From Pseudoips prasinana (taxonomy: Eukaryota; Arthropoda; Insecta; Lepidoptera; Nolidae), in assembly GCA_951640165.1 (NCBI GenBank), contig OX621243.1:3720001-3784000 (forward strand): a stretch of DNA of 64,000 nt. Direction: 5' to 3'. This document shows positions 43,400 through 56,095 of this stretch, piece after piece. The number at the start of each line of letters is the position of its first letter. The first letter of the stretch is position 1. The notes beneath the pieces were generated by a model. The model did not search any database and was not told the DNA's origin. It saw nothing but the letters and a program-made list of their open reading frames with translations. The translations under genes were made by a program, and so were the position numbers.

Positions 43400-43733
43400 C
43401 GCAAACAGAGAGAATTGCAACTAGAGGCCAATCGCAAAAGCACGGAGGGTAAGGTATAGTTTAAGGGTCCTATCAAGTGAGCTGTTATACTTGATTTCAA
43501 TAGTAGGTATGACAAAAGCGCTTTAAATCACGAACTGCAGACTTTTAATGACTCTTTTTACTCTTACGCAAACAGAGAGAATTGCAACTAGAGGCCAATC
43601 GCAAAAGCACGGAGGGTAAGGTATAGTTTAAGGGTCCTATCAAGTGAGCTGTTATACTTGATTTCAATAGTAGGTGTGACAAAAGCGCTTTAAATCACGA
43701 ACTGCAGACTTTTAATGACTCTTTTTACTCTTA
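43400..43733. repeat. Recent tandem duplication, 167 bp x 2
   Basis: Copy 1 is 43400-43566, copy 2 is 43567-43733. I see one difference (GTAGGTATGAC against GTAGGTGTGAC). Units start GCAAACAGAGAGAATTGC. The near identity means recent duplication or assembly artefact. Confidence 0.88.
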
Positions 43734-43835
43734 CACTCACACTTTTGGAAGTTAATATTATTTTGTATTTTATTTTGTCTATAAATTCCGTATTTTTATC
43801 TATATGTGCTAATATAAATATAATTAAATAAATAT

Positions 43836-44072
43836 CTAGGGACAATGTCACACAGATCATCCTGCCCCAAACTAAGCAAAGCTTGTACTATGGGTACCAG
43901 GCGACGATATACATACTTATATAGATAGATAAATACTTATATACATAGAAAACATCCATGACTCAGAAACAAATATTGCTCGTGCTCATCACACAAATAT
44001 TTCCACTTACCGGGATTCAAACCCAGGACCACCAGCTTCGTAGGCAGGAGCACTACCAACTAGGGTACGATG
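43836..44072 (-). mobile_element. SINE (family B)
   Basis: CTAGGGACAATGTCACACAG to AACCCAGGACCACCAGCTTC and CACTACCAACTAGGGTACG. Contains a small insertion (ATTGCTCGTGCTC) relative to the copy at 27088-27330. Confidence 0.82.
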
Positions 44073-44074
44073 AG

Positions 44075-47000
44075 TGATTATTCAGAAAAATTAGGCACAG
44101 ACGGCCATCTGTTCCCTAACTGAGCAGAGCTTGTAATATAACTTTTCGTCACGCATTCAGCAGCTTACTCCCGAAGTCAAGTGTGCGTAAAAAAAATCAA
44201 TATAAAAAGAAGAACTATAGAGAATCCATTGCACAGGCAGCCGATCTATTACACAAAAATAGGTCAGCTGTCTGTTCAAATCAGACGATCTATGTTTCGG
44301 ATGCATAATATTTATTAATAAAATCCTACCAGTCCAATGTATGCTAAACGGGGAAAGCTAATGTAGTGTTCTCTTGTCTCGAGATTGTCAGTACTTGAAC
44401 TTTGGGTTAGCTAATTAAAGGGAATAGACGTATGAATAATTTACAAGAGTCTTTAACAATTTTATTACTGCAATAAATAAGCTCATAAATACTTTATTAC
44501 AAGAATAAAATTGCGTAAGTTTCCTGACAATGGTCCCTACACTTGTACCTTTGAGATTCTCTCTTTTGTAGTTTCGAGATATTATTTTATACATTTTAAT
44601 GTTTTAGTTGTAATTATTTTTGCAATTAATTAATTTGTCCTAGGTAGACATTAAAGCTAATTAATATTACTTTATTATTAACGTCGGACCGAAATTAAAA
44701 ATAAATTTAAATAAAATGTGTTTAAAAATAGTTGTGAAACCTATATAAACATATAAGTTCCGATTGGGAGTAAAATCAAACATCTGTTTGGTACTTTCAA
44801 GATCCATCCATGTAACCACAGACAAAAAAGCTCATATTGCATGAACATACTATTGAGGTAGAAAGTAAAGAAGTTACAATATAGGATTCATATTTTACGA
44901 GAAAGATTCAGTGCGCATCACTTTCTTGCACACATCTCTTTTTACAAATCGTGACAGAGAACAAATAATTTCAATTTACATCTGCTCGCGGAAATCTTAC
45001 GGAACATACAATAAATTTTTCACTCCTAGTAACGAGGAAAAACATTTTGCATAACAAATCACCGAATAGTCAACGAACTTTCAAAAATGGCGTCGCAAAA
45101 TGGCTGCCGGCCAGACATGGTACGTCAAAAAAATTAGTCTTTGGACAATGTACGGTGTCTGGCCTTCCTCCAACCGTGCCAGCGTGAAGACCTCTTATGT
45201 AATAACATTGAAACTGGAGAAATGATGCCAAGTATTGTATGATATGGAAGATGGATGTCGACAGGTGACTTGGAATTAATCGGTCCTCTGGCGTTAGCGT
45301 TGTTTATGATGGGCCATTAACTGGTAATAGAACTGTTATATTTCTGTCTTTATGGCGATAATATTTTTATTTTCTTTTAATAACGGTAAATGGGTTAGGT
45401 GAGATATAGTAACGGCACAGCATAACACTTTATGTAACAAAAGAAATTGACATATCTACAAGATTCCAAAGCTATTTATTATAATGTAACAGTTCTCAAC
45501 AGAAAAATGGTTGCGATCAAATGTATTTATATTAAATTTGTCATTACTAAAATATATTCAATATAATTCATCCGTGAAACAGGAGTTCTGTGAATTACGA
45601 AAGAAAATATTTATATGGATGATGTAGGCGTGTGCGTGGGTTCCCATCAAAGTTACAAAAAATATAATCAATACTTATAAAATATCTTGTGCAAAGAACT
45701 TATAAACAGTGTAAAACACGAATGATTCTTCACAAATAAACCAATAGACACTGTAGATAGGAGTGATCGATGGAACTGACGATAGTAAACATACTTGTAA
45801 AAAAAATAAGAGTTTTTAAAATCAATAACAGTAAAATGATTTACGGTTTAAAGAGAAACATAGTGTTAGAAACAGTAACATCGCTACTAAAACCAAGCCT
45901 CATTTTCCGGTTAAAATTTTTAAAAGACAAAGCCATGGGGATAAACACATTAAGTTGGAGAACACTGTATATGTATATGGGCCACTTAAACTATTGTGCG
46001 GGGATCAAACACAAAGTAAATGGAATATTACGTTAAATATTGCAATAATGATTCGCGAATTAATTGAACAATGGAAAAATAATCCAGCGGCTTCTTACAT
46101 TGTTTTTACACTTTCAATTAATATGTCCCTGAATTCGGGCCGCACAATACCAGCCTTTGTGGAGACCTATATTTCGGCTTACATAATGATGACGGAAAAA
46201 TAATGGGAAAACAAAGCAGGTATCTTATAGAAACCTAAGTAGAATTTGATGATAATAAATTGGTTACACCACCAACACAAAGCTAGTACAAATTCTAGAC
46301 TCATTAATTTAAAAAAATGACATTAAGACTGAAAAGCTGAGCGCATGAGCTTTTCAGTCTTACATTTCAAATAAAACCATTTAACATTACGCAGCATCGT
46401 TTCCCCGCTAATCTATGACAGGTCTAAAGTCAGATTTTTCTAGAGCACTGTGTCAGCTGATCTGGAGTCAATACACGGATCTAATATTGGCAACAGTCTG
46501 CACTGATGTAGAAATGATATAACCGACAAAATTAGAACTTAAATCTTATCCAGCGTGATGTATAGCTAGCTAATTCTGAATATTTCTTTTAACTTTATTG
46601 CGAGTTTGACGTAACGTGGGCTTTTCTTGGTCATTGCCGAAGTTTGTATTATATCAGTGTTTAACAATGGCCTCGATAGTTTACTGCTTGTCCGTTTGTT
46701 ATTTTGGTTTCAAATGATTTTAAAAAGCTTTAATGTGTCAATTTAGAGGATACATTCGAAATCAAAAATGCTCATTCTAAACTTTTAGTACGAGTATTTC
46801 TTCTTCTTCATCTCAAATAGTCAGAATTAAGAAAATAATCAAGATTCTCTAGACGAGTTTCCAAACGAGTAAAATATACTAGATCCGAAAAGCATTCTAC
46901 TGCTTGCAAATATTGAGCGGGGCGTAGTTAAATAGATGTCTATACGCTTACATTGATTTCAACGTGACATTTATTTTTTGCGGTGATAATTCCTCCGTGG

Positions 47001-47120
47001 CGGGTTCGATTTTTATGCATACAGATATATGCACTCACGAGTATTGTGTCTCTCATTGTGTCTAATTTAAAGAAAATCGGTTCAGCCGTCCAGGGTGAGT
47101 ACGATCAGGAACGAACTACA
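44075..47120. other. No recognised gene; one small hairpin
   Basis: 44095-44140 has a family A SINE tail trace (CCATCTGTTCCCTAACTGAG). Frames at 45770-46036 and 45955-46203 (plus) are unrecognised. A perfect 15-bp hairpin (TAAGACTGAAAAGCT) lies at 46324-46362. Nothing else is supported. Confidence 0.4.
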
Positions 47121-47126
47121 TGAGTC

Positions 47127-49437
47127 GCCTATCATCATATCAGCCAAAAGGAGTCCACTGCTGGACAAAGGCCTCCCCAAAAGATCTCCACAATTGCCGG
47201 TCTTGCGCTATCCGCATCCAGCGATTTCCAGCGACCCGCACAAGATCATCGGTCCATCTTGTAGGGGGCCTGCCCACGCTGCGTCTTCCGGTTCGTGGTC
47301 GCCACTCGAGAACCTTTCTGCCCCAACGGCCGTCGGCTCTACGAGCTATGTGCCCTGCCCACTGCCACTTCAGCTTGGCAATTCTTCGGGCTATGTCGGT
47401 GACTTTGGTTCGCCTGCGGATTTCGACATTTCTGATGCGATCCCGCAGGGAAACTCCGAGCATAGCCCTCTCCATTGCTCTTTGGGTGACCTTGAGCCTT
47501 CTAATAAGGCCCATAGTGAGCGACCACGTCTCTGTTCCGTATGTCATCACTGGCAACACACACTGGTCGAAGACTTTCGACTTGAGACACTGCGGTATTT
47601 TGGACGAGAAGATGTTACGTAGCTTCCCGAACGCTGCCCATCCGAGTTGGATTCTACGATTGACCTCCTTCTCGAAGTTGGACCTACCTAGTTGGATGGT
47701 CTGTCCTAGGTAAATATAGTTCTCTACAACTTCGAGTGCAGAGTCACCAACTTTCAATTGAGTGGGTGCAACATGGACGTTTGACATGATTTTCGTCTTA
47801 TCCATGTTCATTTTCAGACCCACTTGTTGAGAGACTCTGCTGAGGTCATCGAGCATTGTACCGAGGTCTTCCATGGTCTCAGCCATGACTACGATATCAT
47901 CGGCAAATCGAAGGTGAGTGATGTACTCGCCATTGACATTGATGCCAAAGCCTTTCCAGTCCAGAAGCTTGAAGACGTCTTCCAATGCAGCGGTGAACAG
48001 TTTCGGAGATATAACATCTCCCTGTCTCACGCCTCGCTGCAAGTGGATAGGTTTCGAGATCTGGTCCTGGAGTCGCACTGACATAGTGGCGTTTTCATAC
48101 AAACACTTTATCACCTCGATATACCGGTAGTCAATTTGGCACCTAATGAGAGACCTCAGCACGGCCCATGTTTCGATAGAATCAAAGGCTTTCTCATAGT
48201 CCACAAACGCTAAGCCCAGTGGCTTGTTATACTCTTCGGTCTTCTGTATAACTTGCCGCAGCGTATGTATGTGGTCTATGGTGCTAAAGCCTTTTCGGAA
48301 ACCGGCTTGTTCGGGAGGCTGGAAGTCGTCAAACCTGCGCGCGAGACGGTTCGTAACGACCCTCGAAAACAACTTGTAAACATGGCTCAGCAGTGTGATG
48401 GGTCTATAATTCTTCAATAGGGTTTTGTCGCCCTTTTTGAAGAAGAGCACCACCACACTTCTGTGCCATGCTTGTGGCGTTTGACCATCTAGTATGACGG
48501 AGTTAAATAACTTCTGAAGGGCCCGTAGGATTGGTGTACCACCCGCCTTCAGAAGCTCTGCTGTAACTCCATCATCACCAGGCGCCTTGTTGTTCTTGAG
48601 TTGTTTGAGAGCCATTCTAATCTCGTACAGGCTGACGTCCGGGATGTCTTCGGTGTAATGACGGGTTAGTCGTGCTCTGGGATCTGAGGCATGACTTTTG
48701 ACAGGTGGCTGTGTTGTCGTATATAACTGTCCGTAGAACTTCTCGATCTCTCCCAGCAACTCAGGCTTAGACGTGACGATTCTACCATCCTCAGTCTTCA
48801 GCTTCGTCAGTTGGCTCTGTCCAACAGACAGAGCTCTTGCGAACACTTTGGAGCCTTTGTTCCGCTCAATGGCCTCTTTAATACTAATTGTATTAAATTG
48901 TCGCGTGTCGCGAGTCAAAGACTTTGAGATCTGTCTGTTGAGCTGCCGATATCTGGTAGCATCATCTGAGGATGTCAGAACCATTTTCCGTCTTTCTTCC
49001 ATAAGTTGTAGGGTAAAGTCAGAGATCTTTTTAGTTCTGTTTGTACGGCGGGCCTTGAAGACCTTAGACCCAGCCGTATGGACAGCTTCTACGAGCCTGT
49101 CACAGTATGAGTCCACTTCCTCGCAGTCTGCTAGGCATTCGAAACGGTTTTGCAGTTCGAGCTGAAATGGTTCGGGGTTTTGGATGTGGATAGGTAAAGG
49201 TCGGAGCGTAGACTTTATCAGTCGGGACCTCTGGAGTTTGACATTAAGGTTCAATGAGCCTCTGACCAGTCTGTGATCGCTCCCGGTTTTAACCGCATTG
49301 ATCACGGAGACATCATTGAACATCTGTCGTCTCGTCGACAAGATAAAGTCTATCTCATTTTTAGTTTTACCATCCGGGCTCACCCAGGTCCATTTGCGGT
49401 GATCCGGCTTCCTGAAGAAGGAAGAAGGAGTCACCTA
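47127..49437 (-). mobile_element. RTE LINE, 5'-truncated, frame intact
   Basis: A 5'-truncated RTE-type retrotransposon. The coding frame begins inside the endonuclease domain at the truncation, with a TAG at 49437-49435 just outside, and runs to a stop at 47142-47140. The 3' tail is GGCTGATATGATGATAGG. Short relatives of its end occur at 3776, 10630, 11375, 37300 and 51835. Confidence 0.85.
47140..49434 (-). CDS. RTE LINE endonuclease end and reverse transcriptase (5'-truncated)
   Basis: Open for 764 codons without a break. The upstream end is set by truncation, not by a natural start (the first codon is GTG). Residues 1-60 are the last part of the endonuclease: HRKWTWVSPDG, EIDFIL (27-32) and SDHRLV (52-57). 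Reverse transcriptase at about 275-530: NNKAPGDDGV, NYRPITLLS, QAGFRKGFST, AFVDYEKAFD (Asp near 411), GVRQGDVISP and RFADDIVVM (510-513 FADD). C-terminal GHIARR, then GRRSVGRPPTRWTDDL. Catalytic residues of the polymerase are present, but the endonuclease is missing its active-site half, so the copy cannot move by itself. The intact frame suggests a young insertion. Confidence 0.88.
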   Translation of the reverse strand: MTPSSFFRKPDHRKWTWVSPDGKTKNEIDFILSTRRQMFNDVSVINAVKTGSDHRLVRGSLNLNVKLQRSRLIKSTLRPLPIHIQNPEPFQLELQNRFECLADCEEVDSYCDRLVEAVHTAGSKVFKARRTNRTKKISDFTLQLMEERRKMVLTSSDDATRYRQLNRQISKSLTRDTRQFNTISIKEAIERNKGSKVFARALSVGQSQLTKLKTEDGRIVTSKPELLGEIEKFYGQLYTTTQPPVKSHASDPRARLTRHYTEDIPDVSLYEIRMALKQLKNNKAPGDDGVTAELLKAGGTPILRALQKLFNSVILDGQTPQAWHRSVVVLFFKKGDKTLLKNYRPITLLSHVYKLFSRVVTNRLARRFDDFQPPEQAGFRKGFSTIDHIHTLRQVIQKTEEYNKPLGLAFVDYEKAFDSIETWAVLRSLIRCQIDYRYIEVIKCLYENATMSVRLQDQISKPIHLQRGVRQGDVISPKLFTAALEDVFKLLDWKGFGINVNGEYITHLRFADDIVVMAETMEDLGTMLDDLSRVSQQVGLKMNMDKTKIMSNVHVAPTQLKVGDSALEVVENYIYLGQTIQLGRSNFEKEVNRRIQLGWAAFGKLRNIFSSKIPQCLKSKVFDQCVLPVMTYGTETWSLTMGLIRRLKVTQRAMERAMLGVSLRDRIRNVEIRRRTKVTDIARRIAKLKWQWAGHIARRADGRWGRKVLEWRPRTGRRSVGRPPTRWTDDLVRVAGNRWMRIAQDRQLWRSFGEAFVQQWTPFG

Positions 49438-49439
49438 AG

Positions 49440-50155
49440 ATAGAGTTTAATTACTCAGATCAACTAAGTATAATGTTCAGATCAGACGAATATAATTTAC
49501 TATTCAAAGTTGCCATATGTAAAAAAAGATCTGGTAAAACCATAGATAAATAAAAATATAGTATCCTATAAAATGCTAAATAAAAAGCAAGAGATAATTT
49601 GGTTCACCAAACTTAAAACGTAAGGACTAACACATTAAATATAGCAATCATTGAAAAGAATCCCAACAAATATAATAATATATTGTTATTTAGTTTATTA
49701 TTATACTGAATGGCGTAAATCTTGACAGTGGAGTAAAAACAATTGCCGAACAGTAAAACCTGTTAGTTATGTAACTGATCCATTTAACTGTTACTGGATT
49801 TAAAAAAATGACGCTGTCAGTGTAAACATTTTTATTACTATGTGATTTATCTGAAGAACAGAGAGAATAAACACTTTAATGAGCTTTAATTACCGAATAA
49901 CTTAGATATATAGACTTACAAAACTAGTTCGAAAGATATAGATTAGAGGAGATATCGTGTTTAGCGAAACATACCTATATCTCTTTACAGAGTCATCAAA
50001 CGGTGATTATCACCTTTTCGCTTTTTAGGGCCTCGGGCCTCTAAATACCGGAGATTAGAAGAAATCCAGTTAAATCAGGATACAAAAACATAATTTAAAA
50101 GAGCAATCACTATCAATATTGTTTACAGTTTATTGTTAATCGCAAATTTATTAAA
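49440..50155. other. No recognised feature
   Basis: AT-rich DNA beside the RTE insertion, no frame or repeat that I can support. Confidence 0.45.
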
Positions 50156-50159
50156 GACT

Positions 50160-50326
50160 AGATGTATTCCGTGGTTTCACACGCGTTTAACTTTGTAATT
50201 TATAAACTATATTATTCGGATATATAATCTACATTACGACAAAGTTTCGTCAAAATCAGTTCCGTAGTTTTTATCATCCATACTCACAAACATACGCATT
50301 TATAATATTAAGCAGGATTACACCCA
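50160..50326 (-). mobile_element. Helitron-like copy, decayed end
   Basis: CCGTGGTTTCACACGCGTTT at the left is a worn hairpin end. AAAATCAGTTCCGTAGTTTT and TATAATATTAAGCAGGA at the right are the other end in reverse. Confidence 0.6.
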
Positions 50327-50327
50327 G

Positions 50328-50700
50328 ACACAGAACAAATAATAGTGTCAGTGTAGTAGTCACCACATTTCTACTGGGCATAGATCGAACCCTCTCAATC
50401 GCCAAGTCAATAATCATACACTCCAATTAACAACCTCTTTTGAAGTTCAAATAATTGAAAACTGAGTGGAGTTGAAGCCTGTCAATAATATTGTTGTTTT
50501 AATTTCTTCTTGTCTCGTGACGCCAATATGACTACCGTCATTGGTGCATACATAATAGAACTCCTTGTACGCGCACTCCCCCACTATGCGTATTTCGTAA
50601 TATTTGGCAAATGTTAAGAGCTAATGTTTCACATACTGCCAAGAGGCTCGAAACCTTCCATAACACATTCCAACAGTATCAAAACTCAGTGTATATCGAC
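50328..50700 (-). repeat. Long dispersed repeat, minus copy
   Basis: Inverted partner of 40655-41010; starts with SINE family A sequence (TTACACCCAGACACAGAAC) and ends AAAACTCAGTGTATA. Confidence 0.7.
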
Positions 50701-51669
<969 letters not shown>

Positions 51670-51834
51670 AATAATAAATAAATTATAGTATTATAATAGA
51701 TATGGTATAGTGATAGTTAAACTTTGTCATTTTATATACAAATACAAAAAAACATATTTATAAATGGTCCATGCTAACAAAATATTAAATCGAAGACTAA
51801 ATTAATAAACAAAAATCAAATCTCTATCTATCAG

Positions 51835-51885
51835 ATCTTTGGGTGATGCTTTTGTCCAGCAGTGGACGTCCTTCGGCTGATACGA
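51835..51885 (+). mobile_element. RTE-type 3' tail fragment
   Basis: TTTTGTCCAGCAGTGGACGT then CCTTCGGCTGATACGATAAA, the last coding bases and tail of the 47127-49434 family. Confidence 0.65.
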
Positions 51886-52381
51886 TAAAGAATAAATGTT
51901 TCTAAATAATCAATTATGAGGACACACAATAATTTCCTATTTCCTAACGACTTCGGCTTAGTGAGCGATTCTAAAGTAAGCCAGTAGCCGATTCGATATA
52001 AATCGTTGTCAGTAGGTCACTTCATAATAATATACTGAGTCACCAAAAGTTTTACATCACACACAATTATCTCATCATTTCACAGAAACAGTTTTAAACT
52101 TTCAGTTCAAAAGCAATTACTTCATGCTACATTTCTTATTTTTTAAGAATTCTTCTCAGAAATTTAATTTCGTATGTGACCTTTTCATTTTCATAATAAG
52201 CAAACTGTATAGCTAATGAAAATAAAGTAGTAAAGAATAAAGAAATGTAGAACATATAAACTTATTTAAATATGGTACAAGGTTGTAGTATGGTTATAAT
52301 AATACGAATTTTATTATAAAAGCTTAGTTTTAAGAAATATTTGGATATACAACTTAGATATGGCTGAGATTAAATTTGAAC

Positions 52382-52510
52382 TTTATAGCATTATTCGCAA
52401 TACAAAGCGTTAATCGAATCTCAAAAATGGGAATTCATAAATTTAATCGTCCGGCGGGTCTCGAACCTGACGCCGGACGATTATAATTATGATTTCCCAT
52501 TTTTGAGATG
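52382..52510 (-). mobile_element. SINE (family D) fragment with flanking arm
   Basis: ATAGCATTATTCGCAATACA, TTTAATCGTCCGGCGGGTCT, then an inverted piece (GACGCCGGACGATTA). The short inverted segment makes a local hairpin. Confidence 0.6.
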
Positions 52511-52645
52511 CCTGAAATTATTCTTTTCGCTGATATAATTATATATAGATAAATATGATGTGTAATTCATTCTTATTATACGAGTACAAGATAAAATATA
52601 ATAATAAAATTATTTTTTGATGTAGGTACCTATGTTGTATTTCAC

Positions 52646-52711
52646 TACACGATTTGGCTTCAAAACTGTAAGTGTAGTAAAAATTTGTAAATAAATAAAT
52701 AATTTTAATGT
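52646..52711 (+). mobile_element. LINE 3'-end fragment with (AAAT)n tail
   Basis: CACGATTTGGCTTCAAAACT then GTAAGTGTAGTAAAAATTTG and AAATAAATAAATAA; partner of 1214-1279. Confidence 0.6.
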
Positions 52712-52714
52712 CTG

Positions 52715-53465
52715 GTGAATCTGTAAATATTAATTATGAATAAAAAACATCATATTGAACAAGAAAATATTGAAAAAGCTTAGATCGATATTCGAGATAA
52801 TGTAAGAAGATATGTAAATCTTATTTTCGGAATCATAATATCCTTACATTGTCTTCAGGATATGTGAGCGTGGTAATAATTTGGTTTTTAAATAATCGCA
52901 TGTGTCCGTCGTCGTTAGAGAAAAATAAAAAGAGGGAACGCTACAGAAAAATATTCAGTGGAAAACTCAATTCATGATAATAAGTGTATTTTGCATGGCA
53001 CCTTTAATTTATGATAAAATTCAAATTTCGTAAATAATACGAGATTTTAAAGCGCACTCAATAGTTTTCTTGCAAGAAAAGCGTACTATAACATAAATAT
53101 TTAATGTTTAAATGATAAATTGTACTACTAAACGCTTCATATTTTAGTACTTAATGATTATTGTCATTATTTTTAATTTATTATTTGAATATTATAATGT
53201 ATACTAATAATTTTAATCGGTGACATTATTTTCTGTGCAATTTTAATTTCTCCGATTCAAATAATGTTGACATATTTTTTGATGTTATATTTTATTACGT
53301 TTTTAGCTTAACCTTAACTAACGAGCTACTGTTAAAGCAGTAGGTATCAAATGTAAATACCTACACCAAAAGGTACTTTTTTGGCAAAACTATGTACATT
53401 TTATATCTCTTTAACAGTTAAACTTACTTACAACTCTTTAGGCCCATCAATATTACTTCCACGGT
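52715..53465. other. No recognised feature
   Basis: Strongly AT-rich; no frame or repeat structure supported. Confidence 0.45.
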
Positions 53466-53467
53466 TA

Positions 53468-53775
53468 TCTATATACATATAATAAAATCGTAGGAAAGTC
53501 AAAACTGTACGTTGAATATTTTTTTAAAGGATACTTGGGGCGTGATCTGCAGACGATATCGAAGCCAAAAATACAGTTTTTAGAATTTTTGTCTGTGTGT
53601 CTGTATGTATGTCCGGACTAAACTCAAAAAGCACTGCATGGATTTACTTCAAATTTTGCATGAATATTACTAACAGGTTGGATCAACATATAGGCTACAT
53701 ATTATCTCCTACGGGGGAGGAGCTGTTATAATTAAAAAAAAATTAACGCGGGTAAAACCGCGATGCACAGCTAGT
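53468..53775 (+). mobile_element. Helitron, second family, copy 2
   Basis: TCTATATACATATAATAAAA to ACGCGGGTAAAACCGCGATG then CACAGCTAGT. Same body as 21516-21816; one change in the hairpin (GCGGGG to GCGATG). Confidence 0.8.
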
Positions 53776-53889
53776 GCAAAATAAATGAATTATGAATGAT
53801 GTAAAAACTAAACTTAAGTATGCATTTGTAATGCTTCTTTAAATTTTCAGACATAAATTTGTAAAATAAATACCTAAAACCGTTTGTGG

Positions 53890-54156
53890 CGCAGTCCCTG
53901 TGCCGGACTAGCAACAGTCGGTAATAGGGGAGGGCAATCCAAAGACCTCCCAGTGTACGTGACCTGAGCATCTGGGACATGGCGCATAGGGGGGCACCGG
54001 AGCAGCATACACGCGGTCCCGGGGCACCCCCATCAGGCGCCAATAAAAGTCCATTGTAGGTAGGTTTATTCGGTGCAAGTCCCACATACCCACCCGCAGA
54101 CACTTTTTGCGGGTGCCATGCTAGGGCAATCCCACTGCCTTATCACAAGAAAATAT
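53890..54156. repeat. GC-rich repeat block
   Basis: GGGAGGGCAATCCAAAGACC, ACGCGGTCCCGGGGCACCCC and CGGGTGCCATGCTAGGGCAA stand out from AT-rich flanks. The minus frame 54103-53771 has no recognisable domain. It probably belongs to the repeat that follows. Confidence 0.45.
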
Positions 54157-54890
54157 CGTAGTCACCGCGTTCGGCATGTGAGTTGGTGACCGTATTTAGG
54201 TGGTAGCTAGTACACAGGTGGCGCAGCTGCCCGATTACCTGGTGTATTCCTTAGTCGCCTTTCGTGACACCCACGCACGGGAAGGTATGGTGTAGCCCTG
54301 TTTTCCTTTCTGAGCCGAAAAGCACTATGCCTAATTGCTGAGAAAATTTTTAGTCCCTCCACCGCGTTCGGGGGACCGTATTTAGTTGGTAGCTAGTACC
54401 GTTATAGTACGTTAGTCTTATTTTAATTAATTTTTTACTATTTATTTTTACTGTATTTTATGTTCAGTTTGTTGTTATATAATGTTTTGTTTGTTATGAT
54501 GTTAACAGCGTATCTAGGAAGTTTGGGCCTAGCACCTTTATTACAAGTTATGGTATAATAGCTTAGTTAGGGTGCTAGTCACCACACCTGTAAGACAATA
54601 ACATCAATATATTGCTTTTGTACCAGTTTGATCATAGCAAAAATGTTGAACCATTTTGTGTATCTTAATCTAATGTACAAACTCTGAATGTTGTGGTGAA
54701 AAATAAATTTTATTATTATTATTATTACCTACACAGGTGGCGCAGCTGCCCGACTACCTGGTGTATGGGACCTAAGTCGCCTTTCACGACAGCCACGGGA
54801 TGATATGAGGTAGCCCTGTTGTTCTTTCTGAGCCAAAAACCACATTTTGTATAATTGCTGAGAAAAATTAAATTCTCTCCCACCAAAATC
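54157..54890. repeat. Two tandem copies of a 205-bp unit, second split by a LINE end
   Basis: Unit 1 (54157-54360) and unit 2 (54361-54400 plus 54728-54890) share ACCGCGTTCGG, GACCGTATTTAG, GGTAGCTAGTAC, ACAGGTGGCGCAGCTGCCCG, TAGTCGCCTTTC and TAATTGCTGAGAAAA. In unit 2 about 328 bp of LINE-like sequence separates GCTAGTAC from ACACAGGTGG. An inverted relative is at 28140-28260. Confidence 0.75.
54400..54727 (+). mobile_element. LINE 3' end with (ATT)n tail
   Basis: AT-rich 3'-untranslated-like sequence ending GAAAAATAAATTTTATTATT then ATTATTATTACC, inserted in the second unit of the GC-rich repeat. Family unknown. Confidence 0.6.
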
Positions 54891-54894
54891 TTCA

Positions 54895-55395
54895 ATGCGT
54901 CGCTTGCACGGACGACTAATATTCTAAATCCTGTTATTACCATGAAAATAAAGTATTCCAACATCAAAGGCGTTCAAGATCTTGTAATGTACAGTCCGAG
55001 TAGACGTCTATTCACAATTTATTCTACATCCTATCTCCACCCATGCCACTTTGGTGGCAAGCCGGAGGAGCACCCAAACACTCGTGAAGAATAATTTGGC
55101 GCCGCGCCAAAGTGTAGGCTGAACTCAAACTAGTGAACTTCATTTAAAAATGTACTGAACCTTCAAAACACTAATATTTAGAACTTTAACGTATATTTTG
55201 AAGCTGACCCATTTATTTTATTGAGACTGAACTGTTCAGCCTTGCGATTGTACCAATCTTGCGTCTTTATCGTAAATAGTATATGAGGTAATTAGTCTAT
55301 ATCCAAATCGTTATTTGCAGACGATCAACTTAAATTCAAAACTGCATGAATCCCGGACTACTTATATAGGTTTTCGATTTATTGCAATATTAATA
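54895..55395. other. No recognised feature
   Basis: A 79-codon plus frame (54855-55094) shows no domain. No repeat assigned. Confidence 0.35.
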
Positions 55396-55397
55396 TT

Positions 55398-55605
55398 CAT
55401 CATCATGTCAGCCAAATTGCGTCCACTGCTGGACCAAAGCCTCCCCAATAAATGGGTGTTATGCCATAATCGCCACGCTTGCCAGACGGGTTGGCGATCG
55501 CTGTTTGATAGTCATAGTTCACAGGAAAACGCATTCTCACAGGACGATTTCTCCGCGCCCCACGGGATGAGATGGGGTGATTATATTCTTCTCACAGCGA
55601 ATACT
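55398..55605 (+). repeat. Dispersed 220-bp repeat with RTE-like tail
   Basis: ATCATGTCAGCCAAATTGCG, TCCACTGCTGGACCAAAGCC, GACGGGTTGGCGATCGCTGT and GGACGATTTCTCCGCGCCCC. Confidence 0.7.
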
Positions 55606-55689
55606 AATATTATTAAAACAAACTTATACTAAAGATTGAGTGCACCTGGCCATGAATGTTAAATATAATAATTATTTTATTTTATTATC

Positions 55690-55795
55690 TTGCGACAAGT
55701 AACACACTGCCATCTGATCCAAAATTAGGCAAAGCCTGTACCTACCTACTATGGAAAACAGACAAAACTATTAAACTATTTATTGTGCTAAAATA
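55690..55795 (-). mobile_element. SINE (family A) tail fragment
   Basis: AACACACTGCCATCTGATCC, then AAATTAGGCAAAGCCTGTAC, as in the array at 1-536. Confidence 0.6.
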
Positions 55796-55844
55796 TCACG
55801 AATAGTGTATGCTTACTATTACTACAAGAGAGCCACTAATATAA

Positions 55845-55990
55845 TGCCCTTCTAGACGAATTTTGGCCATGACGACCAGTCTCAACGGAGATGAGCCATC
55901 TGCGCTTTCCATTACACCACGAACTACGGTACGAATAGCGACACGACCGAACCGGGAAGAAGTCAGGTACAGGACCGACAACTTTACGTG
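55845..55990 (-). mobile_element. SINE (family C) body fragment
   Basis: GACCAGTCTCAACGGAGATG, then AAGTCAGGTACAGGACCGAC and CTTTACGTGCTC. Confidence 0.6.
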
Positions 55991-56095
55991 CTCAAATACT
56001 TTACGTAGTAATATTACGTAATAAAATACTATTTATTATTCAACATATATTTTGATTTTAGTAATAAAATTATGTTAAATATGGAAATAAATATC

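Noticed and set aside
47095..49165. Plus-strand frames of 70-197 codons
   Set aside because: Antisense shadows of the RTE frame at 47140-49434.
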